Shown: one piece after another, positions 55,534 to 64,000 of the stretch
Layout of the letters: each line of letters starts with the position of its first letter
Numbering within the stretch: the first letter of the stretch is position 1
NCBI GenBank assembly: GCA_016707285.1
Contig: JADJIA010000005.1
Span: 496,001 to 560,000, forward strand
Length of the DNA stretch: 64,000 nt
DNA from: Ignavibacteriales bacterium
GTDB taxonomy: Bacteria; Bacteroidota; Ignavibacteria; Ignavibacteriales; Ignavibacteriaceae
Direction of reading: 5' to 3'
Notes under the pieces: model-generated
Databases searched by the model: none
What the model saw: only the letters and a program-made list of their open reading frames with translations
What the model was told of the DNA's origin: nothing
Translations under genes and position numbers: made by a program

Positions 55534-56811
55534 CTATTCCGTCCTCACGATTATCTTCCTTAATCTGTTCCTTTCTACTTGAATCACCTTAAAAGTAACA
55601 GGGCCAATCTTTATTGAAAATCCATTTTTAGGTATTTTCCCTGCGTTTTCAAAGATTAATCCACTGATAGTTTGAATATCAGGAGAAATATCGCCAAATT
55701 CCACATCCAAAAGCTCTTCAAGTTCACCAATCGTCAGTTCACCACTCACTTCATATGTAAACGGATTAATTTTACGAATATTTGGTTCTTCTTTGTCATA
55801 TTCGTCACGAATATCCCCAAGAATCTCTTCCAAAATATCTTCCAGTGTAATAAGCCCTGAAGTGCCACCATATTCATCAATTACAATTGCCATATGCAAT
55901 TTTTTCTCTTGAAATTCCTGCATTAATTCACTTATTGACTTTGTTTCCGGAACAAACATCGCGGGTCTGGCAAGTTTTGCAGGTGTAAATGAGGCAACTC
56001 GTCGTGCAAATTTATTTTTCATCATTGGAAGAAGGTCTTTTGCATACAAAATACCTTTGATTTCATCGAGATCGTCTTTGTAAACAGGTAATCGACTGTG
56101 ACCAGCCTCGAGAATGAGAGATGCAACCTCTTCAAGTGTCGATTTTTCGGGCACCCCAACAATGCTTAATCTTGGTTTCATAACCTCTTTCACTGAGACA
56201 TTGGTATATGAAACGAGTCCCTTTATTATTTCCTGCTCTTTTTCTGCCAAAGTTCCGGCTTTATGCCCAATATCTGCAAGTTGAGAAATCTCTTCCTGAT
56301 TAATTGCGTGTTTCGACTTGTTCAGCTTAAATTTTCCAAATGATTTGTTGATTATTTCATTAATCAATTCGGAGGCGGGATACAAAAACAAGCTCACCCA
56401 ATAAAGTGGAATTACAGCAAATCGAAGAAATCCGATCGGATTGTTTGTGGCATATACCTTGGGAGTAATCTCTCCAAAAAGGAGAACCAGGATGGTAATT
56501 GTAGCAATCTGAATGGTAATGGCTGTTTCCGGATCAAATTGATATTTTTGAACCACTATCATAGTGATGGAAACTGCCAAAATGGAGGCGAATGTATTAA
56601 TTATGTTGTTTCCCAACAAAATAGTCACAAGCAATCGTTTTGGATTTTCGATAAGAAACAAAGTATATCGCAAAAAGAGGGGTTTCTTGTGGAATCCCCT
56701 CTTCAAAAGTGCTTTATTGGTACCAAATAGTGCAACTTCAGAGCCACTAAACAGACTTGACAGTAAAAAACACAGGACAAGTCCAATAAGTAATGTTATT
56801 TCAGAAGACAC
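55534..56811 (-). CDS. CNNM/CorC-HlyC-type transporter protein with CBS pair
   Basis: A 425-aa inner-membrane protein with an N-terminal DUF21/CNNM domain (about 1-185, four hydrophobic helices; SEVALFGTNKALLKRG), two CBS domains (about 205-325; VKEVMKPRLSIVGVP and LHMAIVIDEYGGTSGLITLEDILEEILGDI) and a C-terminal CorC_HlyC domain (about 345-423). Family members are linked to magnesium/cobalt export; the hemolysin name is historical. Substrate not shown. Confidence 0.92.
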   Translation of the reverse strand: MSSEITLLIGLVLCFLLSSLFSGSEVALFGTNKALLKRGFHKKPLFLRYTLFLIENPKRLLVTILLGNNIINTFASILAVSITMIVVQKYQFDPETAITIQIATITILVLLFGEITPKVYATNNPIGFLRFAVIPLYWVSLFLYPASELINEIINKSFGKFKLNKSKHAINQEEISQLADIGHKAGTLAEKEQEIIKGLVSYTNVSVKEVMKPRLSIVGVPEKSTLEEVASLILEAGHSRLPVYKDDLDEIKGILYAKDLLPMMKNKFARRVASFTPAKLARPAMFVPETKSISELMQEFQEKKLHMAIVIDEYGGTSGLITLEDILEEILGDIRDEYDKEEPNIRKINPFTYEVSGELTIGELEELLDVEFGDISPDIQTISGLIFENAGKIPKNGFSIKIGPVTFKVIQVERNRLRKIIVRTE

Positions 56812-56830
56812 TTATTTTTCACCTGTAATA

Positions 56831-57274
56831 CTAAAATGGCAGATCATCTTCTTTTTTATCAGTTGATTGAGGTGCTTCAAAAGGTGCAGGAGCTTGTCCC
56901 TCATTGTGTTGAGCTTCAAATGCACCACCTTCTGAATCAGCCCTTTTGTCAACAAGGGTTACTTTATCTGCTACAATATCGTATGCTTTGCCGGCAGTTC
57001 CATCTTGTTTTGTATAGTCACGAATCTGAATTCTACCTTCGATATATGCTCTGGTACCTTTTTTAAGGGCTTCAAGAGTTCTTTCGTGCACATTAAATGC
57101 TGTAATGTTGTGCCATGTGGTTTCGTTTGTCCAGTTACCATCTCTGCCTTTTTTGGCAAGACTGGTGGCTAAAGAGAATGTTGTAATTGCGATTGAATTG
57201 TCGTTTGAAAATCTTGTTTCTGCATCTCTGCCAAGATTTCCGAGTAACATCACTTTGTTTAGTGATAGTGCCAT
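56831..57274 (-). CDS. ssb: Single-stranded DNA-binding protein
   Basis: A 147-aa OB-fold protein, starting MALSLNKVMLLGNLGRDAETR, the SSB hallmark, and ending in the acidic tip DDLPF that recruits repair and replication proteins. NETTWHNITAFNVHERTLEALKKG and YIEGRIQIRDY match the fold. SD AACGGAGG precedes the ATG at 57274. It lies head-on after the T9SS cargo terminator and heads a long minus-strand run. Confidence 0.96.
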   Translation of the reverse strand: MALSLNKVMLLGNLGRDAETRFSNDNSIAITTFSLATSLAKKGRDGNWTNETTWHNITAFNVHERTLEALKKGTRAYIEGRIQIRDYTKQDGTAGKAYDIVADKVTLVDKRADSEGGAFEAQHNEGQAPAPFEAPQSTDKKEDDLPF

Positions 57275-57323
57275 GTATCCTCCGTTAGAATATTAATTTA
57301 ATTACAAATGTTAAAATTAAAAT

Positions 57324-57353
57324 AAAAAAGCGAATAACCAAAAGGTTATTCGC
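57324..57353 (-). terminator. Rho-independent terminator of the 424-aa T9SS cargo gene
   Basis: Perfect 10-bp stem GCGAATAACC (57330-57339) / GGTTATTCGC (57344-57353) with loop AAAA. On the minus strand it is followed by six T (57329-57324). It lies 23 nt after the stop at 57377. Confidence 0.87.
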
Positions 57354-57376
57354 TTAAAAAAGGAGTAAGGGTGAGA

Positions 57377-58651
57377 TTATTTATTAAGAATCAGTTTGAT
57401 ATTCTTAACATTGCTTCCCTGTGAAAGTTGTGCAAAATAAACACCTGAATTAAGCTTTGATGCATCAAAGTTAACTGTGTAAACAGTGCCTTTTTCAACT
57501 GTTTGGTTGAAAAGGTTTGCAACCAATTCACCGGTAACATTAAATACCTTTAATGAAGCCATTCCTGTTTCAGCAACTGTAAACTTAATTGTAGTTGAAG
57601 GATTAAACGGGTTTGGATAGTTCTGGAACATTTCAAAACCGGTAATCAGATTTGATTCAACTTCAATTGTGTTTGAGAATGCAGTTGTACCGTCAAAATC
57701 GATTTGTTTAAGTCTGTAATAAACAGTACCGTTAACATCAAATTTGTCTGAGAAATTATAAACAGAAGTTTGGGTTGTGGTTCCTCTACCGTCAACATAT
57801 CCAACTACTGTGAAGTTCTTATTGTCGAGGCTTCTTTCAACTTCAAAACCTTTGTTATTGGTTTCACTTGCTGTCTGCCATGCCAGGTCAACTTTGCCAT
57901 TCTGTGATGTAGCTGAAAATGATACAAATTCAACAGGAACAACATTAAGTAACCATGAATTGCTTACTTGAATGTTATCAACGATGATTCTCTGATCAGT
58001 GTTGAACTGTCTGAATGCAATTGATCCTGGTGAGATATCTGCTGCAGCCATGCTCAATGGACCAATGGTCGGAGCAACTTCTGTAGCAAAATTGTCACCC
58101 GGTTTAAATATCCACATGCTGATAGAATCAGATGCAGCATCAACCACGGTATATTTTATAACAAAAAGATATGTTGAATCAACATTAAACACTTCTGTTG
58201 TAAAAACAGTATCAGCATTGCCTGATGGACTTAAACCAATTCTGTAGCCGGCACCATCAGGTTTTAACCAGGTTCTTGCACGGAAATCGAATGTATTAAA
58301 AGGGTTTCTGCCATAATGGAAAAAATAACCGGCAGCAGGTATGTTAGCCGTAAGTTTAACCAACATCGAAGTATAAACTGATCCGGCTGTTAAACTGTCA
58401 AAAGTTTTGTTAATATCTTCCCCGTTCTGATAAAGGAGCGCATTGTTGCCACCGGTAACAATATAATTCGGGAATTCAAGTCCGGGAGTTCCAACAAGGA
58501 TTGTTCCGGATGTGCCGCTGTGTCTTGTCCAGCCATGACCTGTGAGTGAATCACCAGCAGGATAATTAAAATTTTCCACTAATATTTGGGCAAATGAGGT
58601 ATTAACTACAAATGCCATCACGATTAGAAAAAAGAAAGATTTCTTATTCAT
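57377..58651 (-). CDS. Secreted protein with T9SS type A sorting domain (424 aa)
   Basis: The signal peptide (SFFFLIVMAFVVNTSFAQ) is followed by a beta-rich region (about 22-225) resembling a laminin-G/LamG-like or ConA-like fold, whose function I cannot name. A FN3-like module (about 235-330; VPVEFVSFSA to YYRLKQIDFDGT) then leads to the C-terminal sorting domain (about 338-424) with NYPNPFNPSTTIKF and the ending KNIKLILNK. Export through the Sec and type IX systems to the surface is the inferred fate. Its C-terminal 185 aa match those of the neighbour at 58833. Confidence 0.8.
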   Translation of the reverse strand: MNKKSFFFLIVMAFVVNTSFAQILVENFNYPAGDSLTGHGWTRHSGTSGTILVGTPGLEFPNYIVTGGNNALLYQNGEDINKTFDSLTAGSVYTSMLVKLTANIPAAGYFFHYGRNPFNTFDFRARTWLKPDGAGYRIGLSPSGNADTVFTTEVFNVDSTYLFVIKYTVVDAASDSISMWIFKPGDNFATEVAPTIGPLSMAAADISPGSIAFRQFNTDQRIIVDNIQVSNSWLLNVVPVEFVSFSATSQNGKVDLAWQTASETNNKGFEVERSLDNKNFTVVGYVDGRGTTTQTSVYNFSDKFDVNGTVYYRLKQIDFDGTTAFSNTIEVESNLITGFEMFQNYPNPFNPSTTIKFTVAETGMASLKVFNVTGELVANLFNQTVEKGTVYTVNFDASKLNSGVYFAQLSQGSNVKNIKLILNK

Positions 58652-58740
58652 CGTTTCCTCATGTTTGTAAATAAAAAAAATACGTAACGCAAGATAATCA
58701 TTCTTTTGTTAATGAGTATTAACTGTATGTTAAGTATAAA

Positions 58741-58770
58741 ACGGAAAAGGCTGCTTTTTCAAGCAGCCTT
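58741..58770 (-). terminator. Hairpin after the 759-aa T9SS cargo gene
   Basis: AAGGCTGCTT (58747-58756) and AAGCAGCCTT (58761-58770) form a 10-bp stem with a 4-nt loop. The following minus-strand bases (TTCCGTTTT) make a weak U-tract. It lies 63 nt after the stop codon. Confidence 0.65.
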
Positions 58771-58832
58771 CTCTAAAAACATTATTCTTTTTGTTCCCGT
58801 TGGTTCTAAAGTCCAAAGGGATTATTTCATAT

Positions 58833-61112
58833 TTACTTCAATAAAGTAAGTTTCTTTGTAACAACATTAGCTCCCTGTGTTAATCTATAAAAATAGATTC
58901 CCGAAGGAAGATTGGATGCATTAAATTGAACTTTGTAGAATTGACCGGGTTTTGCGGCTTCGTTAAACAAGGTTGAAACAAGTTCACCACTTATTGAATA
59001 GATCATCAGGCTTGCCATTCCCTCTTCAGCTACACTAAAGGAGATTGAAGTTGAAGGATTAAACGGGTTTGGGAAATTCTGATTTAATGCAAATACAGCA
59101 GGAACTAAAGTGAATTCAACTTTTATTGTCTCACTGTATGAAGCTGTACCATCAAAATCAACTTGTTTTAATCTATAATAAACAACAGGGGCACCTGCAT
59201 TATTTTCGGTGAAACTGTACTTGTTCATTAATGAAGAAGAGCCTTTACCTGCTACAAATCCAACTTCAGTGAAGTTTGAACCATCAAAACTTTTTTCAAC
59301 AGAGAAACCTCTATTGTTGGTTTCTGATGCGGTAATCCACTCAAGATTTACACTGTTTCCGTTGGTATTTGCGGAAAAAGAGACCATTTCAACAGGAAGC
59401 TGATGGAACCCTGTGAAATATGGACCTCCGGGGAGAGTACCAAAATCGGGATTGAAAGCAGCGTTTCCACTTGTAAGATTTCCCGGAAGTGTTAAATCAG
59501 AGAAATAAGCAGTGTTTGAAACGATAAATGCAGCTACCTGAATTTGGGTGTTTGGATTAAGACCCGGAAGTTCAGTAAACGGTATTTTCAACTCTAATCC
59601 TCTACCAATATCATAAGCAGAATCGAGTGCAAAAGTGATTGCATTTGTTGCAAAAATACCGGGTGCGGATGGTCCTTGAGCAGCACTACCGGAATTATAG
59701 GTCGAGCCGATGAATCCGCCGGTTTTAACACCATTAAAATACTTGGCAGCATCAAGGTAGGCAACTGAATCGTTTCCACCCGGATTGATTACAAATGCCA
59801 TATCCACTTCAAATCCCATTTTCCAGTTTGGATTTGAAGCATCTCCAAATAAATGGCCGCCACCGGGAACTCCGCCGAGGGATTGTCCTGCAGCAAGACC
59901 GGGGATATTATCAAAATTTAACAGAACAACAATTCCGTTTGAATTGGTTCTGTCGAGTTTGCCTTGAACAGCAACATAAACATGGTTTGTATCGAACCAA
60001 TAACCAACTTTTTTTAATTCCATGTTTGGACCAAAACCGCTGTTTTGATTCTGTTTTGATGCAATGAAGTTATAATGTTCATTAAATCTACCGTTAACAA
60101 AAAACGGGAAACTCATTTTGACTGATTGAATTCCATTATTTGTACTAAGAATATAGAGATCAACAGTGCCATCATTATTTACATTAAATGATAAATCGCC
60201 TGAGCCATTGGCATTGGCATTTGCACCCATTGATGCGGTAACTGTGTAAGTTCTCGTTTGCATTGGATTGTCACCAATATGAACTATTCTTACATTTTCA
60301 TTCCCTGCACCAAACTGAAAGGTAGCAAGATAAAACATATTATTTACATTAAATCCTTTAATTGCGGTTGATCCGGTTGCGATAACACTACCGGGAACTG
60401 CTCCCATCAACTGACCGCTTAAATCAAATGCCTGAACATTTTTACCCGAGCTGTTTATGATAACACCTTCAATATTACCCTGATCATTCATGATTGGGAA
60501 AACTGAAGGATGTCCACCAAATGAGCTGGCGGGAAGCTGAACTGAATCTTGTAATTGGAATGTATTTCCATTGTCAACGGTTTTCAGGATGAAAACCATG
60601 GATCTGGTGGCATCAATAACGAGAAACTTCGCTGAATTGTCAGCGTTGTTTCCAACCAGACAGAGATTGTCACCCATTCTTGTACCGGCAACAGGAGCGA
60701 TGTAGGAAAAAGCTACTGTTGGAACTGAAGTGGTGTTATCCCATTTATAAATTTTGAATGGTCCGGTGTTCGAAGTGGTTAAATTTCCTGCATAAACCTT
60801 GCCATCGTCATGTGAAGCTTCAGCATCATTTAATGCAAATGTACCACCGGAAACGCCGGTAAGATCATAATTGGCAGCTTCAAGGCCTGTCATGGCATCA
60901 AGTGCTTTTAAGGTGACTGCCACATTTCTAACAACAACAACCATTTGATTGTTTGTCTTGGAAAAGGTCATACCTCTTTCGGTATTAGCAGTTCCAAACC
61001 AGGTTGGAAGATTTGCCCCGCCACTGGTAAACGACCAGTTGGTGGAGAGCTGGGCATTTAGCTGCCCGGAAACAAACAGAAACAACGAAACTACAAGTAG
61101 TAATTTTCGCAT
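58833..61112 (-). CDS. Secreted protein with T9SS type A sorting domain (759 aa)
   Basis: The signal peptide (KLLLVVSLFLFVSGQLNAQ) is followed by a beta-rich N-terminal half (about 22-390) that looks like a DUF4623-type beta-propeller (repeated strands such as LVVIDATRSMVFILK), then a region of unknown fold (about 390-575), a FN3-like module (about 575-670; LPVEMVSFSAN) and the sorting domain (about 675-759) with NFPNPFNPSTSIS and the ending TKKLTLLK. It follows the SPOR lipoprotein gene by 28 nt. Ligand or enzyme activity is not evident. Confidence 0.8.
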   Translation of the reverse strand: MRKLLLVVSLFLFVSGQLNAQLSTNWSFTSGGANLPTWFGTANTERGMTFSKTNNQMVVVVRNVAVTLKALDAMTGLEAANYDLTGVSGGTFALNDAEASHDDGKVYAGNLTTSNTGPFKIYKWDNTTSVPTVAFSYIAPVAGTRMGDNLCLVGNNADNSAKFLVIDATRSMVFILKTVDNGNTFQLQDSVQLPASSFGGHPSVFPIMNDQGNIEGVIINSSGKNVQAFDLSGQLMGAVPGSVIATGSTAIKGFNVNNMFYLATFQFGAGNENVRIVHIGDNPMQTRTYTVTASMGANANANGSGDLSFNVNNDGTVDLYILSTNNGIQSVKMSFPFFVNGRFNEHYNFIASKQNQNSGFGPNMELKKVGYWFDTNHVYVAVQGKLDRTNSNGIVVLLNFDNIPGLAAGQSLGGVPGGGHLFGDASNPNWKMGFEVDMAFVINPGGNDSVAYLDAAKYFNGVKTGGFIGSTYNSGSAAQGPSAPGIFATNAITFALDSAYDIGRGLELKIPFTELPGLNPNTQIQVAAFIVSNTAYFSDLTLPGNLTSGNAAFNPDFGTLPGGPYFTGFHQLPVEMVSFSANTNGNSVNLEWITASETNNRGFSVEKSFDGSNFTEVGFVAGKGSSSLMNKYSFTENNAGAPVVYYRLKQVDFDGTASYSETIKVEFTLVPAVFALNQNFPNPFNPSTSISFSVAEEGMASLMIYSISGELVSTLFNEAAKPGQFYKVQFNASNLPSGIYFYRLTQGANVVTKKLTLLK

Positions 61113-61140
61113 GGGAACCTCCCGGTTTTATTTTACTGAA

Positions 61141-61584
61141 TTATATCTCTATTGTTAAGATAAAGGCATCGGCAAATTCCTTGGTAGCTCTCAGTTTTGT
61201 TCTGATCTCCTCGGCATCTGCCCGAGAATCGCGTGGTTTTAATCTTACCACATAAAGCGAAGTTCTCTTGTCGAAACTTACAAAAATTTCTTCACTTATT
61301 TTATTTTTAATTGACCCTCTAAATTTTTTTGCTTTTTCAAAGGTGCTGTAAGCACCTATTTGAATAATATATAGATAGGATTTTGGCACTTCCACTTTTG
61401 AATCAACAACCGGTATGCTTTCAACTGATTTAATTGTATCCAAAGCTTGATTAACTTCAATTTTTTCCTCAACTTTCTCATCTTCAGCTACGGAGGAACA
61501 TGCTCCAAGCAAAACAGAGAGCACAACAAGAGTAACGAATGAGAGAATTGACTGTTTGTTAATTATATCAAGTTTCAATGCCAA
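61141..61584 (-). CDS. SPOR-domain lipoprotein
   Basis: A 147-aa protein with a lipobox (LSVLLGACSS, Cys29), a Glu/Lys-rich linker and a C-terminal SPOR domain (about 70-145) reading SYLYIIQIGAYSTFEKAKKFRG and YVVRLKPRDSRADAEEIRTKL. SPOR domains bind peptidoglycan stripped of stem peptides, usually at the division septum. The gap to the cargo gene downstream is 28 nt. Confidence 0.86.
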   Translation of the reverse strand: MALKLDIINKQSILSFVTLVVLSVLLGACSSVAEDEKVEEKIEVNQALDTIKSVESIPVVDSKVEVPKSYLYIIQIGAYSTFEKAKKFRGSIKNKISEEIFVSFDKRTSLYVVRLKPRDSRADAEEIRTKLRATKEFADAFILTIEI

Positions 61585-61601
61585 AATCCTTTCAGAATAA
61601 G

Positions 61602-62912
61602 TTAAAACAAAATGTTGTTAAACATTTCAGGTGTATAATCGGGCTTAATTGCACCACTTGGAGTTTGCTTAAAAATAAGTCCTCCTGGTATGGAAGCCAC
61701 ATTAATCAATGGAATATTCGCTGAATATTTTGCATTGATTGCAGTTATGAATTCATTAGCCACAATTGCGTGTCCCTGATTACTTGGATGAACACCATCA
61801 AGGCTAAACAAATTACCGGTGATGAATACAGGGCTGAATTTAACACCGTCAATAAACAAGCCACCTGATGTAGCGTAAGCAACAGCTATTTGCATAAGTT
61901 TTGCCGCCATGTCAACATGTACAAAACCACGAGCTTCAGCAGCAGCTTTAATTACACCATTATACTGGGCAGTTACTGTTCTGATATTCAAAATTTCAGC
62001 TGAATCAAGAACCACATTGTCAGGAAGAGGTTTTGCAGCGGAAAGTCCAAAACCCTGAGCAACCAAAGCGGAAGCCGGCAGGATAATCATGTTGTTGGTT
62101 AGCGTTACCAACGATGTAACTCCACCTTTGCTTGTGAAGAAATGGGTAGCACCCTGCAGTCTCAACTGACCACCAACGGTAGTAAAAAGAGGGGTAATTG
62201 CCACATCAAGGATATTCGAAACCGCAACGCCACAATTTAAGCTTTTAAGACTGTCCATTGCCTGGTTGTAGAGAGCAGTGAAAGCTGCAACAGGTGTAAA
62301 AGGAACTGTTCCACCGGAAGCCGCATGACCTAAAATGTCATTTGAACCGAGCCAGAAAGTAACAAATGTTGGCTGCTGAGCTTTTAACTGTAACCATTGT
62401 GTTGTTTTCGCTCCGCCCTGGTTCCTGAGAACAAGGTTGAACATCGGATTTGGTGATCCACCCAACATTGCTGCTGTACAACTTAAAGAATCATACGCTG
62501 TCATGAAATCGTTGAGCAATGCTCCCGGTATTCCAAGATTATTGTATGGCAACGGATAAGTTGCATTAAGCAATGGTCCACTGTTTGGATTGGTATATGA
62601 GGAGAAAGAAGGAGTTATGGTGGCAACTTCTATTCTGCCTTTTGTTCCGGGCGCACCAACATTTGGGAATGCAAAGGTTGTCTGCATCTGGTTTGCCATC
62701 AGTTTTGGGTAGGCATACATCTGTGCTGATTCAAAAAGTGAACCTGACTGATATCCTGCTGTTAAACTGTTTCCTACTGCTACAAAACGGGTGAAATTTG
62801 CGCCGGTTGCTGTTGGGGCTGCCGGTGCAACGAGGTCTGATTTATCCTGACATCCTGTAAAAATTACTACAGTGGATACGAGGACAAGGAACAAACTAAA
62901 TATCTTTTTCAT
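61602..62912 (-). CDS. SGNH/GDSL-type hydrolase lipoprotein
   Basis: A 436-aa lipoprotein (lipobox IFTGC, Cys21). The SGNH blocks are visible: Ser49 in FVAVGNSLTAGY (GNSL instead of GDSL), GSND in FVTFWLGSNDILG and Asp/His in LFSLDGVHPSNQGH. A hydrolase with lipid ester or acetyl ester substrate is expected at the outer membrane. It is 17 nt upstream of the SPOR gene and 17 nt after the FadL-like gene. Confidence 0.85.
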   Translation of the reverse strand: MKKIFSLFLVLVSTVVIFTGCQDKSDLVAPAAPTATGANFTRFVAVGNSLTAGYQSGSLFESAQMYAYPKLMANQMQTTFAFPNVGAPGTKGRIEVATITPSFSSYTNPNSGPLLNATYPLPYNNLGIPGALLNDFMTAYDSLSCTAAMLGGSPNPMFNLVLRNQGGAKTTQWLQLKAQQPTFVTFWLGSNDILGHAASGGTVPFTPVAAFTALYNQAMDSLKSLNCGVAVSNILDVAITPLFTTVGGQLRLQGATHFFTSKGGVTSLVTLTNNMIILPASALVAQGFGLSAAKPLPDNVVLDSAEILNIRTVTAQYNGVIKAAAEARGFVHVDMAAKLMQIAVAYATSGGLFIDGVKFSPVFITGNLFSLDGVHPSNQGHAIVANEFITAINAKYSANIPLINVASIPGGLIFKQTPSGAIKPDYTPEMFNNILF

Positions 62913-62929
62913 TTTCTAACTCCTCTAAA

Positions 62930-64000
62930 TTAAAATTTATAATTAAATGTTAATGAAAAGAGGTTTGCATAGGAGTTGTAGGTACCGTTCATCGGTGAAA
63001 AGCCTACAGTACCTGAAGTACTAATTTTTGAGTTAGTAATGGTTCTTTCCTGAAACCTTAGGAATAGATATGCAAGATCGAGGCTCAAATTATTGGTAAG
63101 AGCATAACCTATACCACCCGAAAAACCAAGTCTGTTGGCATCCGGAAGAGTTGGATCGAGATACTCATCTTTTACAGGGTTTCTGTCATACAGAAATCCT
63201 GCACGAAGAGCGAGTGAAGAATTGTATTTGTACTCGAAACCGAGACGGGCTATCCATGTATCTTCAAAAAGTCTTTCGGAAGAAGTAAGAACCTTACCAT
63301 CTGATTTGTAGGTTACAGTCAAATAATCATAGCTTGACCACATTACATACTGAAAATCTGCGGTAACTACGAAGTTAGGCATAAATTTGTATGCGATACC
63401 GGCGATAACTTGTGCCGGTGTGGTAAGTTCTGCAGCAATTGGTGCATTTGGTAATGCAGCGCTTAATTGTGCAGGTCCTGTTGTAACAACATCACCTTCA
63501 AAGTCATATTTAACCTGACTTCTGTATGTTGCTCCGATGGAGAAATCCAAAGTTGGTTTCCACAATGCACCAATGGTAAAACCAAATGCTGCCATGTCTT
63601 TACCTTTAAGGTCAACATGAGCCTCTCCATTAAAAGGAGAAAGGTTTTGTTGTTTTGTGATCTCTACATTGGCAAAATTGTATTGAAAACCGGCCGAAAG
63701 GCTCAAGTTGTCCAACAATTTATATGCAGCCACCGCATTAAAACTAAAAACCTGCACTTCTGTAACCACAGCGGCAAATCTGCCAACCCAGTTATCATCC
63801 CATGTGGTACCAAGACCAAACGGATTGTTGGCACCAAAGCCAAGAACCAGTTTATCGTCCACTTGATAGGAGAAATAGAGGTGACTCGGGGTGAACAATT
63901 TGTTCACCATCTTGGATTCCTGAATTGAGGGTGAAGGGCCTCTAAACGATCCGGTTGGAGCGATAAGAGCGGTACCTGCCGAAACATTAATACCATTCAT
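62930..64000 (-). CDS. OmpP1/FadL-family outer-membrane transporter (5' end cut by window)
   Basis: Beta-barrel porin for long-chain fatty acids or other hydrophobic substrates. The visible 356 aa show alternating strands, GTTWDDNWVGRF, PTLDFSIGATYRSQVKYDFEGD and a C-terminal strand ending in Phe (NLFSLTFNYKF), the BAM signal. The family N-terminus (signal peptide and hatch) must lie beyond the right edge; the first ATG here falls at the last base and is not the real start. An SGNH lipoprotein gene follows after 17 nt. Confidence 0.86.
   Translation of the reverse strand: MNGINVSAGTALIAPTGSFRGPSPSIQESKMVNKLFTPSHLYFSYQVDDKLVLGFGANNPFGLGTTWDDNWVGRFAAVVTEVQVFSFNAVAAYKLLDNLSLSAGFQYNFANVEITKQQNLSPFNGEAHVDLKGKDMAAFGFTIGALWKPTLDFSIGATYRSQVKYDFEGDVVTTGPAQLSAALPNAPIAAELTTPAQVIAGIAYKFMPNFVVTADFQYVMWSSYDYLTVTYKSDGKVLTSSERLFEDTWIARLGFEYKYNSSLALRAGFLYDRNPVKDEYLDPTLPDANRLGFSGGIGYALTNNLSLDLAYLFLRFQERTITNSKISTSGTVGFSPMNGTYNSYANLFSLTFNYKF

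Noticed and set aside
63467..63928. 153-aa reading frame opposite the FadL-type gene
   Set aside because: Shadow frame of a beta-barrel gene; no start signal and no recognisable domain.
1..64000. CRISPR array or tandem repeat arrays
   Set aside because: No regularly spaced direct repeats were seen; only short inverted repeats at gene ends.

Overview
The window is a gene-dense, AT-rich bacterial chromosome segment made almost entirely of housekeeping genes. Several features point to the FCB group, most likely an Ignavibacteria-type relative of Bacteroidetes and Chlorobi. Two secreted proteins end in type IX secretion sorting domains with the NPFNPST motif. The RqcH, YbeY and DUF2279 proteins have Bacteroidetes-like forms. 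At least two intergenic regions carry promoters of the Bacteroidetes form TTTG-N19-TAnnTTTG. The lineage call is inferred from these features alone; no database search was made.

Layout. Positions 1-3474 (+) are an operon tsaE (cut by the window edge), tsaB, a DUF1573 protein, accD and panC. 3530-7761 (-) holds nagB, rqcH and a POT peptide transporter. 7926-18147 (+) holds a stand-alone PASTA protein, rpe, nagA, folP, cdaA, a glycosyltransferase, a metallo-beta-lactamase-fold hydrolase, parA, parB, two membrane or envelope proteins and nadB. A Ppx/GppA phosphatase (-) follows. 19190-32378 (+) holds a small unknown gene, aroQ, a HAD hydrolase, a MerR regulator, tRNA-Pro(GGG), purF, a large secreted subtilase, pgsA, ftsY, a lipid kinase, a small membrane protein and an M16 peptidase. 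From 32588 to the right edge everything is on the minus strand: ClC channel, hbd, thiolase, holB, DUF2795, M23 peptidase, hprK, hpf, a Xer recombinase, ybeY, gamma carbonic anhydrase, S41 protease, glycosyltransferase, DUF2279, lysS, dacB, rluB, scpB, scpA, trpS, HNH protein, acpS, ggt, an MCE protein, an unknown protein, a CorC/HlyC protein, ssb, two T9SS cargo proteins, a SPOR lipoprotein, an SGNH lipoprotein and a FadL-type porin cut by the edge. Many neighbours overlap by 4-29 nt, implying translational coupling. No intergenic gap reaches 300 bp; the largest, about 157-210 bp at 32379-32587, has one strong hairpin and nothing else I can name.

Themes. Cell-envelope and secretion genes (T9SS cargo, PASTA, M23, DacB, MCE, SPOR, FadL/SGNH) are mixed among translation and chromosome-maintenance genes (parAB, scpAB, xer, lysS, trpS, tsaBE, hpf, rqcH, ybeY).

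The most striking anomaly is a set of broken or oddly started reading frames. nagB, clc and hprK each look intact at protein level apart from one single-base frame change at a short A/T run. The HNH gene has a frame problem at its 5' end. panC and clc have no ATG, GTG or TTG start where their conserved N-termini demand one. Small indel errors in a draft assembly are the simplest explanation for the frameshifts, but the missing starts are not explained so easily. I found no CRISPR array, insertion sequence, prophage or defence island, and I could not identify a clearly new multi-gene system.
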